Shown: positions 35,401 through 46,933 of the stretch, piece by piece | Numbering within the stretch: the stretch's first letter is position 1 | Layout of the letters: each line of letters begins with the position of its first letter | NCBI GenBank assembly: GCA_001695595.3 | Contig: MBPM02000001.1 | Span: forward strand, 2,294,001-2,358,000 | Direction: 5' to 3' | DNA length: 64,000 nucleotides | Source of the DNA: Plasmopara viticola | Taxonomy: Eukaryota; Oomycota; Peronosporomycetes; Peronosporales; Peronosporaceae | The notes under the pieces: model-generated | The model's input: the letters and a program-made list of their open reading frames with translations, nothing else | Told to the model about the DNA's origin: nothing | Databases searched by the model: none | Made by a program: the position numbers and the translations under genes

Positions 35401-38400
35401 CAATTACACGGTAAAGCGCCCGCTGGAACTTGATACTGTTGTCAGACGTTGTCTTTGGCACCTCAAGCAGCGCCTTCATAAGCTCAGCGCACGCAGCCCG
35501 ACACTCGTGTAAGCTTTTCAAATTCAGTCCTTTTAGAACTGACTTTTGCGCAGCCATTTCCTCTATAAATTCAAAACATTCATTCAAATCTCTGTGTTCG
35601 TCGCCCAGCAAGAAGCGAACAGCCTGCGACGTAAACTTGTACGATCCCAAAATCGACTCGACACGCAAATCATCTTTTGTCAGACGATCGCGCATCGTGT
35701 TCTCAATCTTTTGAAGAGTCTTCTCCTTCTTTTTCTTGTCCGAGCTCAATTTCTCATAGACGGCTGAGCAATCAACAATAATGTCGAGAGATTCATCCAA
35801 TTTACCGGCAGTCAAGAAAGCAGGTGGATACAATTTCCGGTCTTCGGCATCTTTCGAGTCGATAAGATAGCTTAGGACATTCAGCTCGCGGTCGCTAATA
35901 ACGTCAGCTTCACGAAGACTGCCAAGACAGCGGTTCCAAGCCATAGCAAACGCAATTGTGCGCTCAAAGTCTGCTCCAGACACACCAGTTACAGACCCGA
36001 GCTGAGAATTACGACCAGTAGAGCTCGCATCGTCTTTGTCATTAGGTGTCTTTACTTCGTTGTACAATTGGTCTCCATTCTGGTCCAAAAGGTTTGAATA
36101 CATTTGAGCCTTTACAGTAAGAGGTTTGATTCCGTCAGCCATTGACACACGCTCAAAGTGGCGTACGGGCATTGTAGATTCTTCCTTCTCTCCCTTCTTT
36201 TTTTTCTTTTTCTTCTTCTTGCCATCGACTGCTGCATCCTGAATGTTAGGCACAATCTTCTTGTTGAACATGCGAGGAATCGACTTGAACGAAAGTCGCA
36301 ACACGCGAAACGAGCGCAACTCGCCGATTCGAAGGTTGAAACCTGCAAACGAACCGAAAATTACCGACAAAACCGAGTAGAAAATCTGTGCGTCATACAT
36401 GAACACAAAGAAGGCTGGAATCCAGAGGAACAAGATGTAGATAATGTTGTGGTAAGTCGCCTGGACGATAAAGTGCGAATACGGAAGGTACTCGTCCTCT
36501 TTTGCATACCAAATGAACAACGTTGTCTCCACCAGAGCTTTAATCATGTACTGATAGTCGAATGTAAGCTTGCAGGCAAATAGTAGAAGCCAAAAGCCAG
36601 TGTATCGACAGTATACCCGCATGGGCACAGGCATCGAACGCCCTACGTAGCCCGAAGCGACACGCGAGGAGATCTTGTTGAAAAACTCACACGCAAACAC
36701 AAGCGCCAGGCACGCAGCACCGCCAACCATGGCAAGACCACCCATATCAGTCCGCTTGGTGTTGTCAATATCTCCACTTTGAAGTGGCGTGCCATCACCA
36801 AACGACAAGAGTCCACTCAGTAGCTCACCGACCTTTCCATTTGTGATAAGTGCCTTAACATCCAGCTGACAGACCTCGCAATTGAGCTTTCCCGGGCCTG
36901 ACTTTTTAATTATCGACTCGACAGCAGCACGCCAATTCACCACACACATGCTTTGGTCATACTCACTCGAGGACGAATACGCGAGTTCATCTTCAGTGAC
37001 TTTCACCGTATGACCAGTTTCCGCAAAACATTCATCAATGAGGTCCAAATAGCACCCACACCGACCCGTCGTCTTTTCTACGCAGTCAGTAAACGGAACA
37101 ATTTGAAGCAGTGCCTTAAAATCAATAGGAATGCCTTCAAAAACATCACTCGTGTACGTAATTCCGAGGCATGTCGCCAACATTTGTTGATTACACGTCG
37201 GCCCCTCTCCCGTGCCCGACTTGTCTTCTGCTCCATCACCCGATCCGACGCTAGTAACATCTGACGCCGTAAAGTTCTTTCCAAACACGGTAAAGCCGCG
37301 CGAGTCTCCATTACTTAGATCTGCACCATACAAAATCGGTGTGTCCGGGCAGTACATGACCATGTTGAGCGCAAACCCACACACTGCCAAGAACAGCGCA
37401 CAGTTAAAGCAAAAGATACGTCGAAACGCCGAGATCGCACGCGTCCACGTGCGCTTTTCCACAAAACTCTTTTTGATGATCTTCGGACGCCCCTTCTTAT
37501 CCACTTCTCCAAAAGCTTCGTGTATCGTCGTGGGATTGTACTTCAAACACTTTTTGCTCCAAAAGAACTCATTAAAGTCATCGTAATTTCGAATCTCTCC
37601 GTGTGGTGCCCGAGCTCCTTGTGCCGTTTTCTTGTCATTGTCTTTTTTAAACTCATTGAACATAGGACGGATGGTCTCGACCAGAAAGTCACCTGGGTTC
37701 TTGCCGCCACCACGTGATGAAGCTTGCGGCAGTGAAGTATGGAGCAGGAAACAAAGACACTCGGGCATTTGACGAAAGTTGCCCGCTTCACCCCAAATCA
37801 AAAAAAACAGCACGATGTCCACCACTGGATCGCTCGTAAAGGCTGGTTTTGTGGACACGTACTTGCACCACTTAATGTAGTTGGCAAAGATGCGTGCATG
37901 AAAGCGCTTGATGCCCTTAGTGGCCATGTCGAGCTCCTGCTGTCGATCAAGATGGTGGTGATCCTCATTATTCGAGTTCGGCTCGTCCTCTTGGAGCTTA
38001 AAATTGGTCAGCATCAACAGCACGTGCTCCTTCTGGTTTGCGACATTCGACTCTTGAAAGCCAAATGTGGTCTTGAGACTCGCAAAGACATCCCCAACTG
38101 CAGACGAGCTATCAATGACACACAAAAGAACGTTAACTCATCGTACAAAGAGAAGGGAGGCAGTGCCTACTAAGGTCTTACTTGGTCAACAGCTCGACGA
38201 CGGCGTTATAGGTGGCTGGCAACTTGTCCATGGGTAAAATGTTGTCCTTGGTGTTGTATCCACGACCCGTCGAGCCCCCACTCGCGCCCTTTTCGCGCTG
38301 ACTGCGAATCATTTTCACGTAACGGTTCATCTTGTTGTTGAGCCGCTGGCTGGCATCCCGCTCCTCTTGCGTCGGGTACTCAATTGCAAGCGCTTGCTCC

Positions 38401-38585
38401 ATGAGCGTCACGGCGCGCGAGAGTTTGGCGTCGGCGCCCGCTGTATCGGGTGGGGACGCGTTCTGCATGGCCACACCGGCATTCACAAGCTCCATGGCTT
38501 CATCGCAGAGCTTCTTTTGCTGACGCAAAGGCTTGCTATACTGCCTGGCGTCATCGCTGTCGCCGTCGCTGTTGGTACGCGCCAT
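32432..38585 (-). CDS. 1,3-beta-glucan (callose-type) synthase 2, FKS family
   Basis: Two exons on the minus strand, 38585-38182 and 38108-32432, joined across a 73 bp GT-AG intron in phase 2, give about 2026 residues. It is a close paralogue of synthase 1 through the whole length. Exon 1 carries the MIT-like N-terminal bundle (KLCDEAMELVNAGVAMQNAS). Exon 2 holds the FKS1 block (VLFFLIWGEAGNFRQMPE), two membrane clusters and the cytosolic core, with RFFANSLFMDMPDAKPIRK, ASYRGQTLARTVRGMMYN, DMNQDGYLEEALKMPNLL and GKGRDVGMQQL. The C-terminal end has KYRATGRGF and a Lys-rich tail (VKVKRVAKKKKRSD). The two paralogues diverge most in the N-terminal 130 residues, the extracellular loop near residue 450-530 and the Lys-rich linker before the core. 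The intron is absent from synthase 1. A viral element begins about 415 bp upstream of its ATG. Confidence 0.92.
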
Positions 38586-39000
38586 GCTGCGCGGAATGCG
38601 GGGCGTTTACGAATGAGTGCGGAAAAGAAATAAGAGCGAGTCAGCGTGGTTTCACGTCCCGTCTAGGTACCCACGTGCCTACCCAGGTGGTAGAGAGTTT
38701 AATACAATATCGCGAATTGCGACTAAAAAAGGAATTGCTCAATGCTGGCCACGCGGTTCGTCGTTGTTGTTGTCTCGTCGTTCTCTCTGGATCTTACCCG
38801 TCACTTGCAAACTCCCACACTGAGCCGTCACCAACGGACGACTTGACGTCATACTCTAATTATTATAGTCTTTGTTGGAAAAATCAGGACCTCGAGTATG
38901 CGTTCTATACTCGATATGTCTGGAAACGCATTTCCCTTCGACATCGAATTTGACAGGTACGAAAGACGCTAAATACTGGACATCATCGCTGCCTCTAGGA
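38586..39000. other. Upstream region of glucan synthase 2, cut short by the viral element
   Basis: 415 bp between the synthase 2 start codon and the left terminal repeat of the 12 kb element. Apart from the possible initiator near 38604-38620, no motif stands out. All distal promoter sequence beyond 39000 is element-derived. Confidence 0.5.
38604..38620 (-). promoter_or_regulatory. Possible initiator of glucan synthase 2
   Basis: On the minus strand the sequence GCACTCATTCGTAAACG lies 19-35 bp before the ATG at 38585. CTCATTC fits most of the oomycete initiator consensus YTCANTYY, but the final base does not match. Weak support. Confidence 0.3.
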
Positions 39001-40038
39001 GGTGTCTAGGGGTACTCTTAATGCTCTTATATGCGATGGATGAGCGGACGAAGAGCGGACGAATAACGTACTGGTGCGCACGTTTAATTTAAACATGTGT
39101 ATTCAACAGTTCACTCTACAACTTGGTTTCCCTTTCCCATGCACTTTGTCATTCACCGCAATGGTACCAGCGAAAAGAAGAAGGCGATGACTAAGGTGGC
39201 GCATACGATTTCGGTACCGGTGACTGGCGAGGAACAAACTCAATTATGCTTGATCTTGACTACATGATGATGGGTCAAGAACCCGACGAAAACAAAGCAG
39301 TAGGCATCTGCACAAGTGAAAGACACAGCGCATCGGACTCGCACTTTCTTCCTGTAAATGCCGCGAAGCTGACGCAGTCGTTGATCGGATTGAGTGACGA
39401 GCAGCACCAACTTTTTGTGAAAGAGCTTAACCGAACTGGTGAAGACCCTTTTCTGGTCCTCCGCTTCAGTCTGGATTGGCGAGGTCAGATTACTGTTAAT
39501 ACAGTTTGTGACGCGATAGCAACATTTGAGATGAGGAGCGGCGCACGTCTCGACGCCGGAGAAGGATGCCACAGATGGGTCTTTTACTTTGATCACTATC
39601 AAGTTATCAGACCATGCAAGCGTGCAATGAAGTTGGCGTATTTTGAAGCATTTGCACACACCAGATTCGATCGTTGACAGTGTGGATGTTTTCGGAGCCG
39701 CTGCCAGAACGCAACTTCGCACAGAGCCGCTAGCTTTTGCAGTCGTCATCAACAAGTTCGCTATTTGTCAAGGTGATGCAGGAAATCTCGAGTTTTTTTC
39801 CTTGTAGCTCTCATAATATCAAGGGATGTATCCCGATTCTTTCGATTGAAGCAGCGGAGGCAAAACTTTGTCCTAAAGCATCTCCATGATTAATTGGAAA
39901 AAATATCATGATAGAAATGCCGTGAAGCCATTATCGTGGAAAACCGATTTCTATACCGGTATGGGCCGGATTCTATTGCACAGTGACTCTAAGAGTGAAT
40001 ATGTGAGTAGTATTTATAAAACTCAAGAAGTTTACACG
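39001..40038 (+). repeat. Left terminal inverted repeat of the PLV element
   Basis: It pairs in inverted orientation with 50018-51077. Matching landmarks include the 16 bp terminus, GCGGACGAAGAGCGGACGAA, AACTTGGTTTCCCTTT, the TIR open frame, and the innermost stretch around TTCTATACCGGTA and GTGACT(C/T)TAAGAGT. The match fades near 40038. Compared with the right copy it has a short insertion close to the terminus and two fewer T residues at about 39526. Confidence 0.88.
39246..39677 (+). CDS. TIR-encoded protein of unknown function (left copy)
   Basis: This 143-codon frame starts MLDLDYMMMGQEPDENKA and lies wholly inside the left TIR. A second copy is present in the right TIR (50354-50821). 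The central block (LPVNAAKLTQSLIGLSDEQ, LVLRFSLDWRGQITVNTV) is nearly the same in both, so a protein was probably encoded when the element was active. Relative to the right copy, two bases are missing in a T-run near 39526, which shifts the last 50 codons into another frame. No known domain is recognised. Its placement in the repeats means the intact virus carried two copies. Confidence 0.5.
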   Translation: MLDLDYMMMGQEPDENKAVGICTSERHSASDSHFLPVNAAKLTQSLIGLSDEQHQLFVKELNRTGEDPFLVLRFSLDWRGQITVNTVCDAIATFEMRSGARLDAGEGCHRWVFYFDHYQVIRPCKRAMKLAYFEAFAHTRFDR

Positions 40039-41939
40039 AGAAGGGCCGTCGTATATGCTGAATTTGTGAGTATGTATTTTTAAATGGCATTTTCAAGCCA
40101 CTCCATGTATTTTGCTTTTTTTTGCGTACCCCGTCCCTGGCTCATATTTCATCTAGTATATTTATCCCAATACTCGCATACTCACACACCCACACTATTT
40201 ACTATTGATATAAAGATACTATATAAGCTATTGACATGCTCTATGTAAAAGCTTTGTGAGTATTTTGCTCTTACTCGCAATCTCGTCTAGAATCTATCTC
40301 TTATGGATATTACATGAACCAAAATTTGTCTTGTTCATTGATTCGTGTGAGGCAAAGCTTTTACGGACATACTCGACACATCTAACATGAATACAAGTCA
40401 TATGCTTTGCTCGCTAATGTGATTATAGGGTGCGCTGCCATTATGATCTTTAGCGAAAATATTTATAAAATAAAAGATCATAGTTTGAGTAATATAACAA
40501 TGTGCAACTTTATCAAAAAGAATGGAGAAGAGCGTTTGCTTGCTCGCAACAAGGATCGCTGCGGCAAGCATATAACTTTTATGGATCGGGAAAGTATTGT
40601 CGTGGAGAGTAACATAGTAGAAGACACAAATCAATTCTCCAGTCGTCGCTGAGGTTTTTGATACGCCAGTGCCGCCGGCGATCGAAGCCGTCGAAGCCTT
40701 AAATGTAAAAAAAACGAAGTTCCAAATGTGGATGAGGCGATCGTCGAACCGACGATCGCAGATAGCGCGGTTTATAAGGAGGAATATGATTTACATTCGG
40801 AACGATTATATATTTGGACGTTTCTGGAATGAAGTGACCTCGACAGCTACTGAGGTCATCAAACCGACTGAGTCGCAGTTGAGGCGATGGATATATCTTA
40901 TCGTTTGTGTAAATCATCGTCAAAATCGTGACGAAATTGCTTAAGCTGAGAATCTTGTTCTCGATCAGCAACAAATCGATGTCTTGCGGAAATTTTTGAA
41001 GCTCATACCAAAACAAAGCCAAAGGCAAAGATATTGAAAGCACACTCAAGCGTGATTTTATGGTAATTGATCAGTTCAAACGCAAATGAAGGAGCGTAAG
41101 GCCAAGCCAAAAGCCATTACTAAAATTGATGCAGAGGCTAAGGGCACTACTTGGGATTTTTATGGACTATATACGGGAAAAAAGACATTTTGAGGTTTTC
41201 TGAAGTCAACGATGCTTGGCGCTCACTTGGGAAGGAAATACCAATCGATCATATAATGCAGATTCACAAGTATTATTCGATCAAAGTTATATCTCACCAA
41301 TCCAATTTGAAAATCGAAAAGATGGCAAATGTGGTTAATATTCGTAAGCGTATCTACTTCAATTCAGATGAGAAAAAAAATCTCCTTGGGGCTTTATAAG
41401 AAACTTGATCTTGTGAAATATTGTATGGCAAATGAACTATACGATCAGCGTCTACACAAACTATGTTGCATGATGAAGAGATCGCGGTATTGTGATAACA
41501 ATTATACTTAGAACTTGGCTGGTGTGCTGTATCGCAAGCAACACATCGATCTTTGCTTAATGCGGAAGACATATTTGTGCATTCTCTATACAATGACAGA
41601 TCGATTTTATCAAGCCGCTGCATTGAAAGTGTTTGATGACTGGGAAACATCCAAATATCATCCGACGCTATCTGAGGCATAGATCAAATACATTGCTAGC
41701 GGAACTGACCGCGCGGCATACAACAAATGGAAAGAAGAATACAAGCCAAAGGAAGCCAAAGAAAAGAAAGATGGCAAATAAAGGGAAAAAATTTTTTTTG
41801 GATATATCCAAAGAGAAGCTGGTTGATCTCGCAAAAGACAAATATAAGCAGATATTACAATCTGGTGCCATCTATGAGAATATGCTTTCATATTACTATG
41901 TTTGTAAATACGATGATTCGGCTACGTTTCTGAATGTAG
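40039..41939 (+). pseudogene. PLV interior, left part: decayed frames of unknown products
   Basis: AT-rich DNA with short plus-strand frames at 40407-40652, 40669-40944, 41151-41399 and 41633-41971, linked by shifts and stops. Readable pieces such as GKEIPIDHIMQIHKYYSI and ASGTDRAAYNKWKEEYKPK are Lys-rich and protein-like, and they run in the same direction as the helicase that follows. They may be the N-terminal primase-like half of the helicase protein or a separate gene; I cannot decide. Confidence 0.4.
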
Positions 41940-42813
41940 CACTCACAACTGAGCCTCTGTTTTGTATGTGAAAATCACAAGATCATCAGCAATTGCTTTA
42001 CTTTATCAAAAACATCATCAATCCGGACTTTGAGCTCATTAAAATAGATTACACCTATACCGGAATCAATAATGGTATCTAATATATAGATTCGAAAATA
42101 CATTGGCTCGGAATTTGAGCTTGACAGTGACCGCCATGCTCCTCTACTTGATCAGTACTTGAGATTTCAGTTCGATGATGGAACTATCGAGTTTTTCTAT
42201 TTTATGATTGGTCGTCTGATGACCAGGTGAGGGTGGATCAGGTAAAACTTTAAATGAATCTTGTAAAGCATTCATTTGCTCATCATCAGGTTGGTACTTT
42301 ATTCAATTCTTACTAAGAGCAGTTTGGAAAATTTGTATATGCTAAGAAACCAATTTCATGCTGTGATGACATGAATAACTTTGCTAAGACTCTACCAAAG
42401 GCTGATTTCTTGGGTATGGAAATGCGTGGCTCGGTTCAATGCCCTGTGAAAGGAGAAGGCTCGATTTCAGTCCATGACTGGGATTTTACAACAATTTTCA
42501 ATAGCAACAAAATGCCAAACTACAAAGATCAAGCTGGTGAGGTAATTCGTCGTCTCTTAGTTGAAATCTTTAAAAAATTGTTTCGGAAGAAAGCAAAAAT
42601 ATGAATCTTAAGAATGAGATCAAAGACCAGGAATTTGGCGTTTTTCTACATCGCTGTCGATCAATCCATCTGAAGTTTTGTTCCAAATACAAGAACAAGG
42701 GGATTGAGACGTTATGTCCGGTATCGTTCATTGAGAACCACGACCTTCTTCGCATGGCTACGAAAAACACTTACCAGTTCATCTTTGACAAATGTAAATT
42801 TGAAAAATTATAA
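41940..42813 (+). pseudogene. Superfamily-3 (D5-like) replicative helicase, broken
   Basis: The order of landmarks is that of D5-type viral helicases. A lead-in HAPLLDQYLRFQFDD and IEFFYFMIGRL (about 42123-42220) is followed, one frame on, by the Walker A motif GEGGSGKT at 42226-42249. Next comes the acidic motif CCDDMN near 42359-42376, then the SF3 motif C zone with FNSNKMPNYKD near 42500-42535 and the basic RRLLVEIF segment. At least two frameshifts separate Walker A from its flanks, so the gene is dead. Such proteins unwind viral DNA and are usually fused to a primase domain in PLVs, virophages and nucleocytoplasmic large DNA viruses. Confidence 0.82.
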
Positions 42814-43814
42814 GAAATATCCTAATGAAATCAAAGAAGCGTTGGCAAATACAAAAGGTATACGAAAATAGGTAAATTTCAAATTGTTGTAAAGAAGGAG
42901 CTTTTATCTCCGTTCCTTAGTTAAAAATAGCTATAAAAGCGTATATCAAAGAGAAATCTGAAATGAATAAACACCCAAGGATACAATCAGTATCTCAAAT
43001 ATTATGCTCGTTGATAGTAGACATGTAGAGGATAAATCGAACATCTATAAGAGTTGTCGCAATCAACACAATAAGGATGCTGCGAGAAAAATGATCGCCT
43101 AAATCGATCAAAAATTCATGTCATTCATAATATCGCGTTTTTAATGGAATTCTTGACGATGATTAATTAGTCATGCGCAAACACACACAAATAAAAGATT
43201 GAGCTACAACCAGACCTACGGAGTTGATTGCACTTCCGCTCATCTAACATTCTTTTAGGATTTAAAGAGATACATTCTGCCTCTATATGAGTAATGACCG
43301 CCACAACCCTCTTGACAAGTCTTTCTTTACGAAGTTCGTTGTATTGCTTTAAAACAATTTATCAAGCACTGCTTATTATTTTCCCAGTATTTTCTTGCAT
43401 TCTTTATTGCCTTTGCCTTTTCATTAGCTCAAATGGAGAAACCTTTTTTACGCAAGTTTTCTTGAATTTCTTGATACACAACGTTTAATAAGCACGAAGC
43501 TGAGATCTATCGGCAATCTCATCCTGCTTGATCAACAAGATTTGAAACCCGTAAGGACCAAACTGTCGACCACTTAGTGATTTCTCACCATCTCAACGCT
43601 TGAAATTAGACCGATCTCCATTCATACGATGTTTGAGTAGGTTGAACGTGCTTCAAACATAGCAAATGTCGCTTTGACTACAAACGATTTCATAACCTAA
43701 ACCGATCATGACTATTGTTATACTTGTAGTAATTATACATCAAAATCAAACATAACTAGAGTTATGTAAGTCGGAAACTGCTACTTATGATACGACGACG
43801 ATATTGTGCCATAC
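42814..43814. other. PLV interior, unassigned AT-rich stretch
   Basis: About 1 kb between the helicase remnant and the minus-strand frame at 43815. A hydrophobic plus-strand frame at 43294-43488 probably arises from the complement of a Lys-rich minus-strand coding remnant (readable pieces include ELRKERLVKRVVAVITHI). Nothing can be named. Confidence 0.35.
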
Positions 43815-44186
43815 CTAAGCTGCTGATACCGCGAAAAGTTTCACGAGCAACGGTTGCTTCCGGTCCGGCGATCTTACTAGTAACATCGAAACCTTCTGTA
43901 GCAATTCATTTCCAGTTAATTCCAGAAAACTACCGATATCTACCAACTGATTTGACGCCATTCCATACGTCCCTCCAAAACCCAGAGCCACTAAGTTCTG
44001 GTTGACAAGGGCGTAAGCCTCGCCGTGAGACATATGCAGAGTCGTTTCTTTGTCCAAGCCGTAAGCTTTCACAAGCTTCTTGTACTTCTCAGGATAGAAA
44101 TTATGCTCATGGCCTTTGTTCAACTGCGAGTGCGACAAACGAACGGGCTTGCCATGAAAGATTTTAGAAGCCTGATCATGAATCAA
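43815..44186 (-). CDS. Possible PLV minor virion-associated protein (partial)
   Basis: A 123-codon minus-strand frame, with the reading continuing a few residues upstream without a start. It contains GKPVRLSHSQLNKGHEHNF, then a Lys-rich helix and KETTLHMSHGEA. This resembles a recurring pattern in small PLV, virophage and Maverick virion-associated proteins, where a GK-x-VR-x-x-x-S segment is followed by a second short Lys-rich block and a Gly-rich hydrophobic stretch. The resemblance is from memory of the pattern, not an alignment, so the call is tentative. Confidence 0.35.
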   Translation of the reverse strand: MIHDQASKIFHGKPVRLSHSQLNKGHEHNFYPEKYKKLVKAYGLDKETTLHMSHGEAYALVNQNLVALGFGGTYGMASNQLVDIGSFLELTGNELLQKVSMLLVRSPDRKQPLLVKLFAVSAA

Positions 44187-45329
44187 ATCAACGGCAAACT
44201 TCTTAGACTCTGAATTGGATGGCTGGATTACTAATATACCGAGCGAGAGATAAAGATATTAAATAGTAAATAAATCTGAAATACCCAGTCTGGATGAGAT
44301 CAAAAAAAAATATTATTCGTGATATTAAGTTAGAAAGCGAGCATGACAATATATCGGACACTACGAATAAAGTATACACTAGACAACTGATCAAGCTCTA
44401 CAAAGCGGGGATCGCGAAAGAGCAATGGTCCCCAAATGAGTCAATCGCCAATATTTAGTTTTCAAATACGACTACGTGATGTTCAGAACTCGAGAATTGT
44501 TGCACCTCTGGTGTACGAGCAAAGAGATTCTGATTCTAACATTAAAAGTCATGTGTAAGATGGTCAGTCACATATACGGAAATGGATTCGAATACTACAA
44601 TACGATATGAAAGGGACTAATTAAGCAAAACAAGGCTGCAAAGTTAGATAACTGGCACGTGAGGAAGAGAAGAAATCATCAGCTATGAAGTACTCATGTT
44701 CGTATCTGGAGAAGGTTCAAAGGTGCTTTATAAAACGTATGGCAAAATGTTCCTGTCTCGATCAGAGTTCGAGCAGCTGGCCAAAGCTAAGAGAGCTGAT
44801 TACATAAAGCTCGCCCGCTGCAAAGACTTCAAGTAGACCTAATGACCGTCGGGAACGCATATTCCATGGGGATTTCATTCCTTCAGGTAGCGACAAAACA
44901 CTTGAGATATACGAGAAATAATTCATTTGCTATAACATACAAAGCGATCATGGAGCAAAAATAAAAGAGACGATACAGTAAAGCTGGTCCATCTTATGTG
45001 GAATTCCATGGACTTCAAGCTTGCTTTAAAAGTGACAAATCTCAAGTCAATATCAAATCAATGCTTTTTCTTCATGCATTCGTAGATCTCTGGTGGTTGA
45101 TAAGAGAAGATAGGCAGTTTGATAAAACCCTGTTTGATCTTTTAGACAAACAGGCCGTGGTTTCATGCGGTATTGTTTAAATAAGAGTAAAACTACTTCA
45201 CTAGGGTTTGAAAGTGCATATAATCAGCTTTTGATGGTCTCGTTAAAAGCTTAAAGGTGCGTGAAGGCGCAAATTGAATCGGAGGCGACAACTGATCAAT
45301 TGAAATTGAGATTAAGTCCATTTAGGACA

Positions 45330-45560
45330 AGCTTTATCACAAGGTCAGGTTGTCAATAGTGTCTTTAAAATGATCGTAGATTGTTTTTTTCGTTTTTGTG
45401 CATATGACGATCTTGGTAAAGCATTTGCTTAGAAGTGTAAAATTGTAGAGAACGGTATTTGACTTCCCTGATCCACTAGGAGAGGCCACGTACATTCGAA
45501 ATGGCAACTCAAAGCGATCGTTTTTTGGGAAGTTATTCAGCTTTAACTTCGGTATGGATT
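45330..45560 (-). pseudogene. A32/FtsK-type genome-packaging ATPase, broken
   Basis: On the minus strand one frame reads LPFRMYVASPSGSGKSNT, with the Walker A motif at about 45455-45485, then a stretch with LLSKCFTKIVICTKTKK and DHFKDTIDNL before two stops at about 45334. The arrangement (P-F-R, hydrophobic strand, GPSGSGK-x-N/T, then a strand ending in a Cys/Thr-Lys-rich turn) is the hallmark of packaging ATPases of Polintons, PLVs, virophages and poxvirus A32. Only the N-terminal part of the ATPase is readable; the Walker B half is not seen. An in-frame stop lies upstream near 45578. Confidence 0.75.
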
Positions 45561-45889
45561 CGGAAATTTTTTACATCTTGTCATTCAGTGATAGAACGAC
45601 GATATCGCATCCGCCAGGTCCATCCCCAGTCTTCAAAAGTACTTTATTCGATAACCGAGGCAGCTTTAAATTCCACAACACTACTACTTCAAAAACGAAA
45701 TCCTTGATAACTTTACCTGTTATCTTCCAGGTCCTTTCCAAGTCTTCGGACTTCGAATTTCTTACAAAGTTTGCAAGCTTATGTTCTATTGCTCTATATA
45801 GTGATCAAAAATGTCTTTTTCTTCAATTATCAATTCCTTTCTATCTAATAGCTATTTCTTTAACTCATCAAATTTCTACCTTACTATTA

Positions 45890-46790
45890 CAATAGGCGAT
45901 CCCAGATACATGCGGATTGGAACAAATGTTTTCAGTTCCCTTTCTGTAGCAGGAAAGCTAACGATCGATGCGAGCAAAGACATCACGTCGTTTCGTAATG
46001 CAACTGCGGTGAATCTTACAGGAACGTTACAAACAGTAACTAACCAAATATCACATCGATCGAAACGCTTTCATCACTTACTCTTGGAGCTTCTTCGCTT
46101 ACAAGAATAACAGCAGCTTAGCTGACGGCTATCACCGCAGGGACTGCTTCAGCAAGTAAAGCGCTCGTTTTAAACAATTCTGGGACAATCACTGGGATAC
46201 GCTCATTGTTGGCTACATCTATTACAGGGACTCTACAAACATCAGCTCAACCGAACATCACATTTCTTGGGACTTTATCATCTGAAAACAACCATTATCA
46301 ATAACTCTGTGACTTTTGTCGGCGACAGCCGCTGGACAAATATTCTCACTACGGTAATGCACTGTGTGCTCGAGATGTCGAACATTGCGCCAAGATTTGG
46401 TATAATCTCGCAACACTTGTTTTGTATCTGTGCAGAGGATGATACTGCTTTGTGGATGAATTTGAGCCAGAACGTTCGAATTGGAAGTATATCTTCGTCA
46501 GGTACATACAAATAAGAAGTTGATGGAAGTATCAACGCCACCGCTGAAAGCATAGGTGGATATTCTGTCGCTTCTTCAGCTAACACAATTTTCATCAGTC
46601 TGGACCGACTTCATCTAGTTAAGCTTTGGTTCTTGGTAGCTCATTAAATATTGTTGGCATCGGTTCACTCTGTCGGTCTCAATCTAAACGGAGTTGCTGT
46701 GACTGCTGATGCGAACAAGCTCGACTAGAATGATTAAAGTACTACTGGAACGTTTCAAATATCTAAATCAATGGCATTGGATAGTCCTGG
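45890..46790 (+). pseudogene. Fibre-like repetitive structural protein, broken
   Basis: Plus-strand pieces in different frames repeat short beta-structured units: NLTGTLQTVTNQ, SITGTLQTSAQPNITFLGTL, AQLTAITAGTASASKALVLN, GSINATAESIGGYSV and GVAVTADANKLD. This kind of recurring Thr/Gly/Leu/Asn pattern is common in tail-fibre or spike proteins of bacteriophages and large DNA viruses, and I infer a virion surface fibre. Several frameshifts and stops break the gene. It lies between the packaging ATPase and the other presumed virion genes. Confidence 0.55.
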
Positions 46791-46933
46791 TGGTGCTTGA
46801 TGCTTCTAAGTACGTCGAGCACCAGTTGCTTGCGTTTTTACGGAAATACAGCTTATCGTGAAACGATGAACTATCTGTTACAAATGGATTATGTTTTCTT
46901 CTGAGCCAATGCATGATCGGCGCTTGTGTTGGT

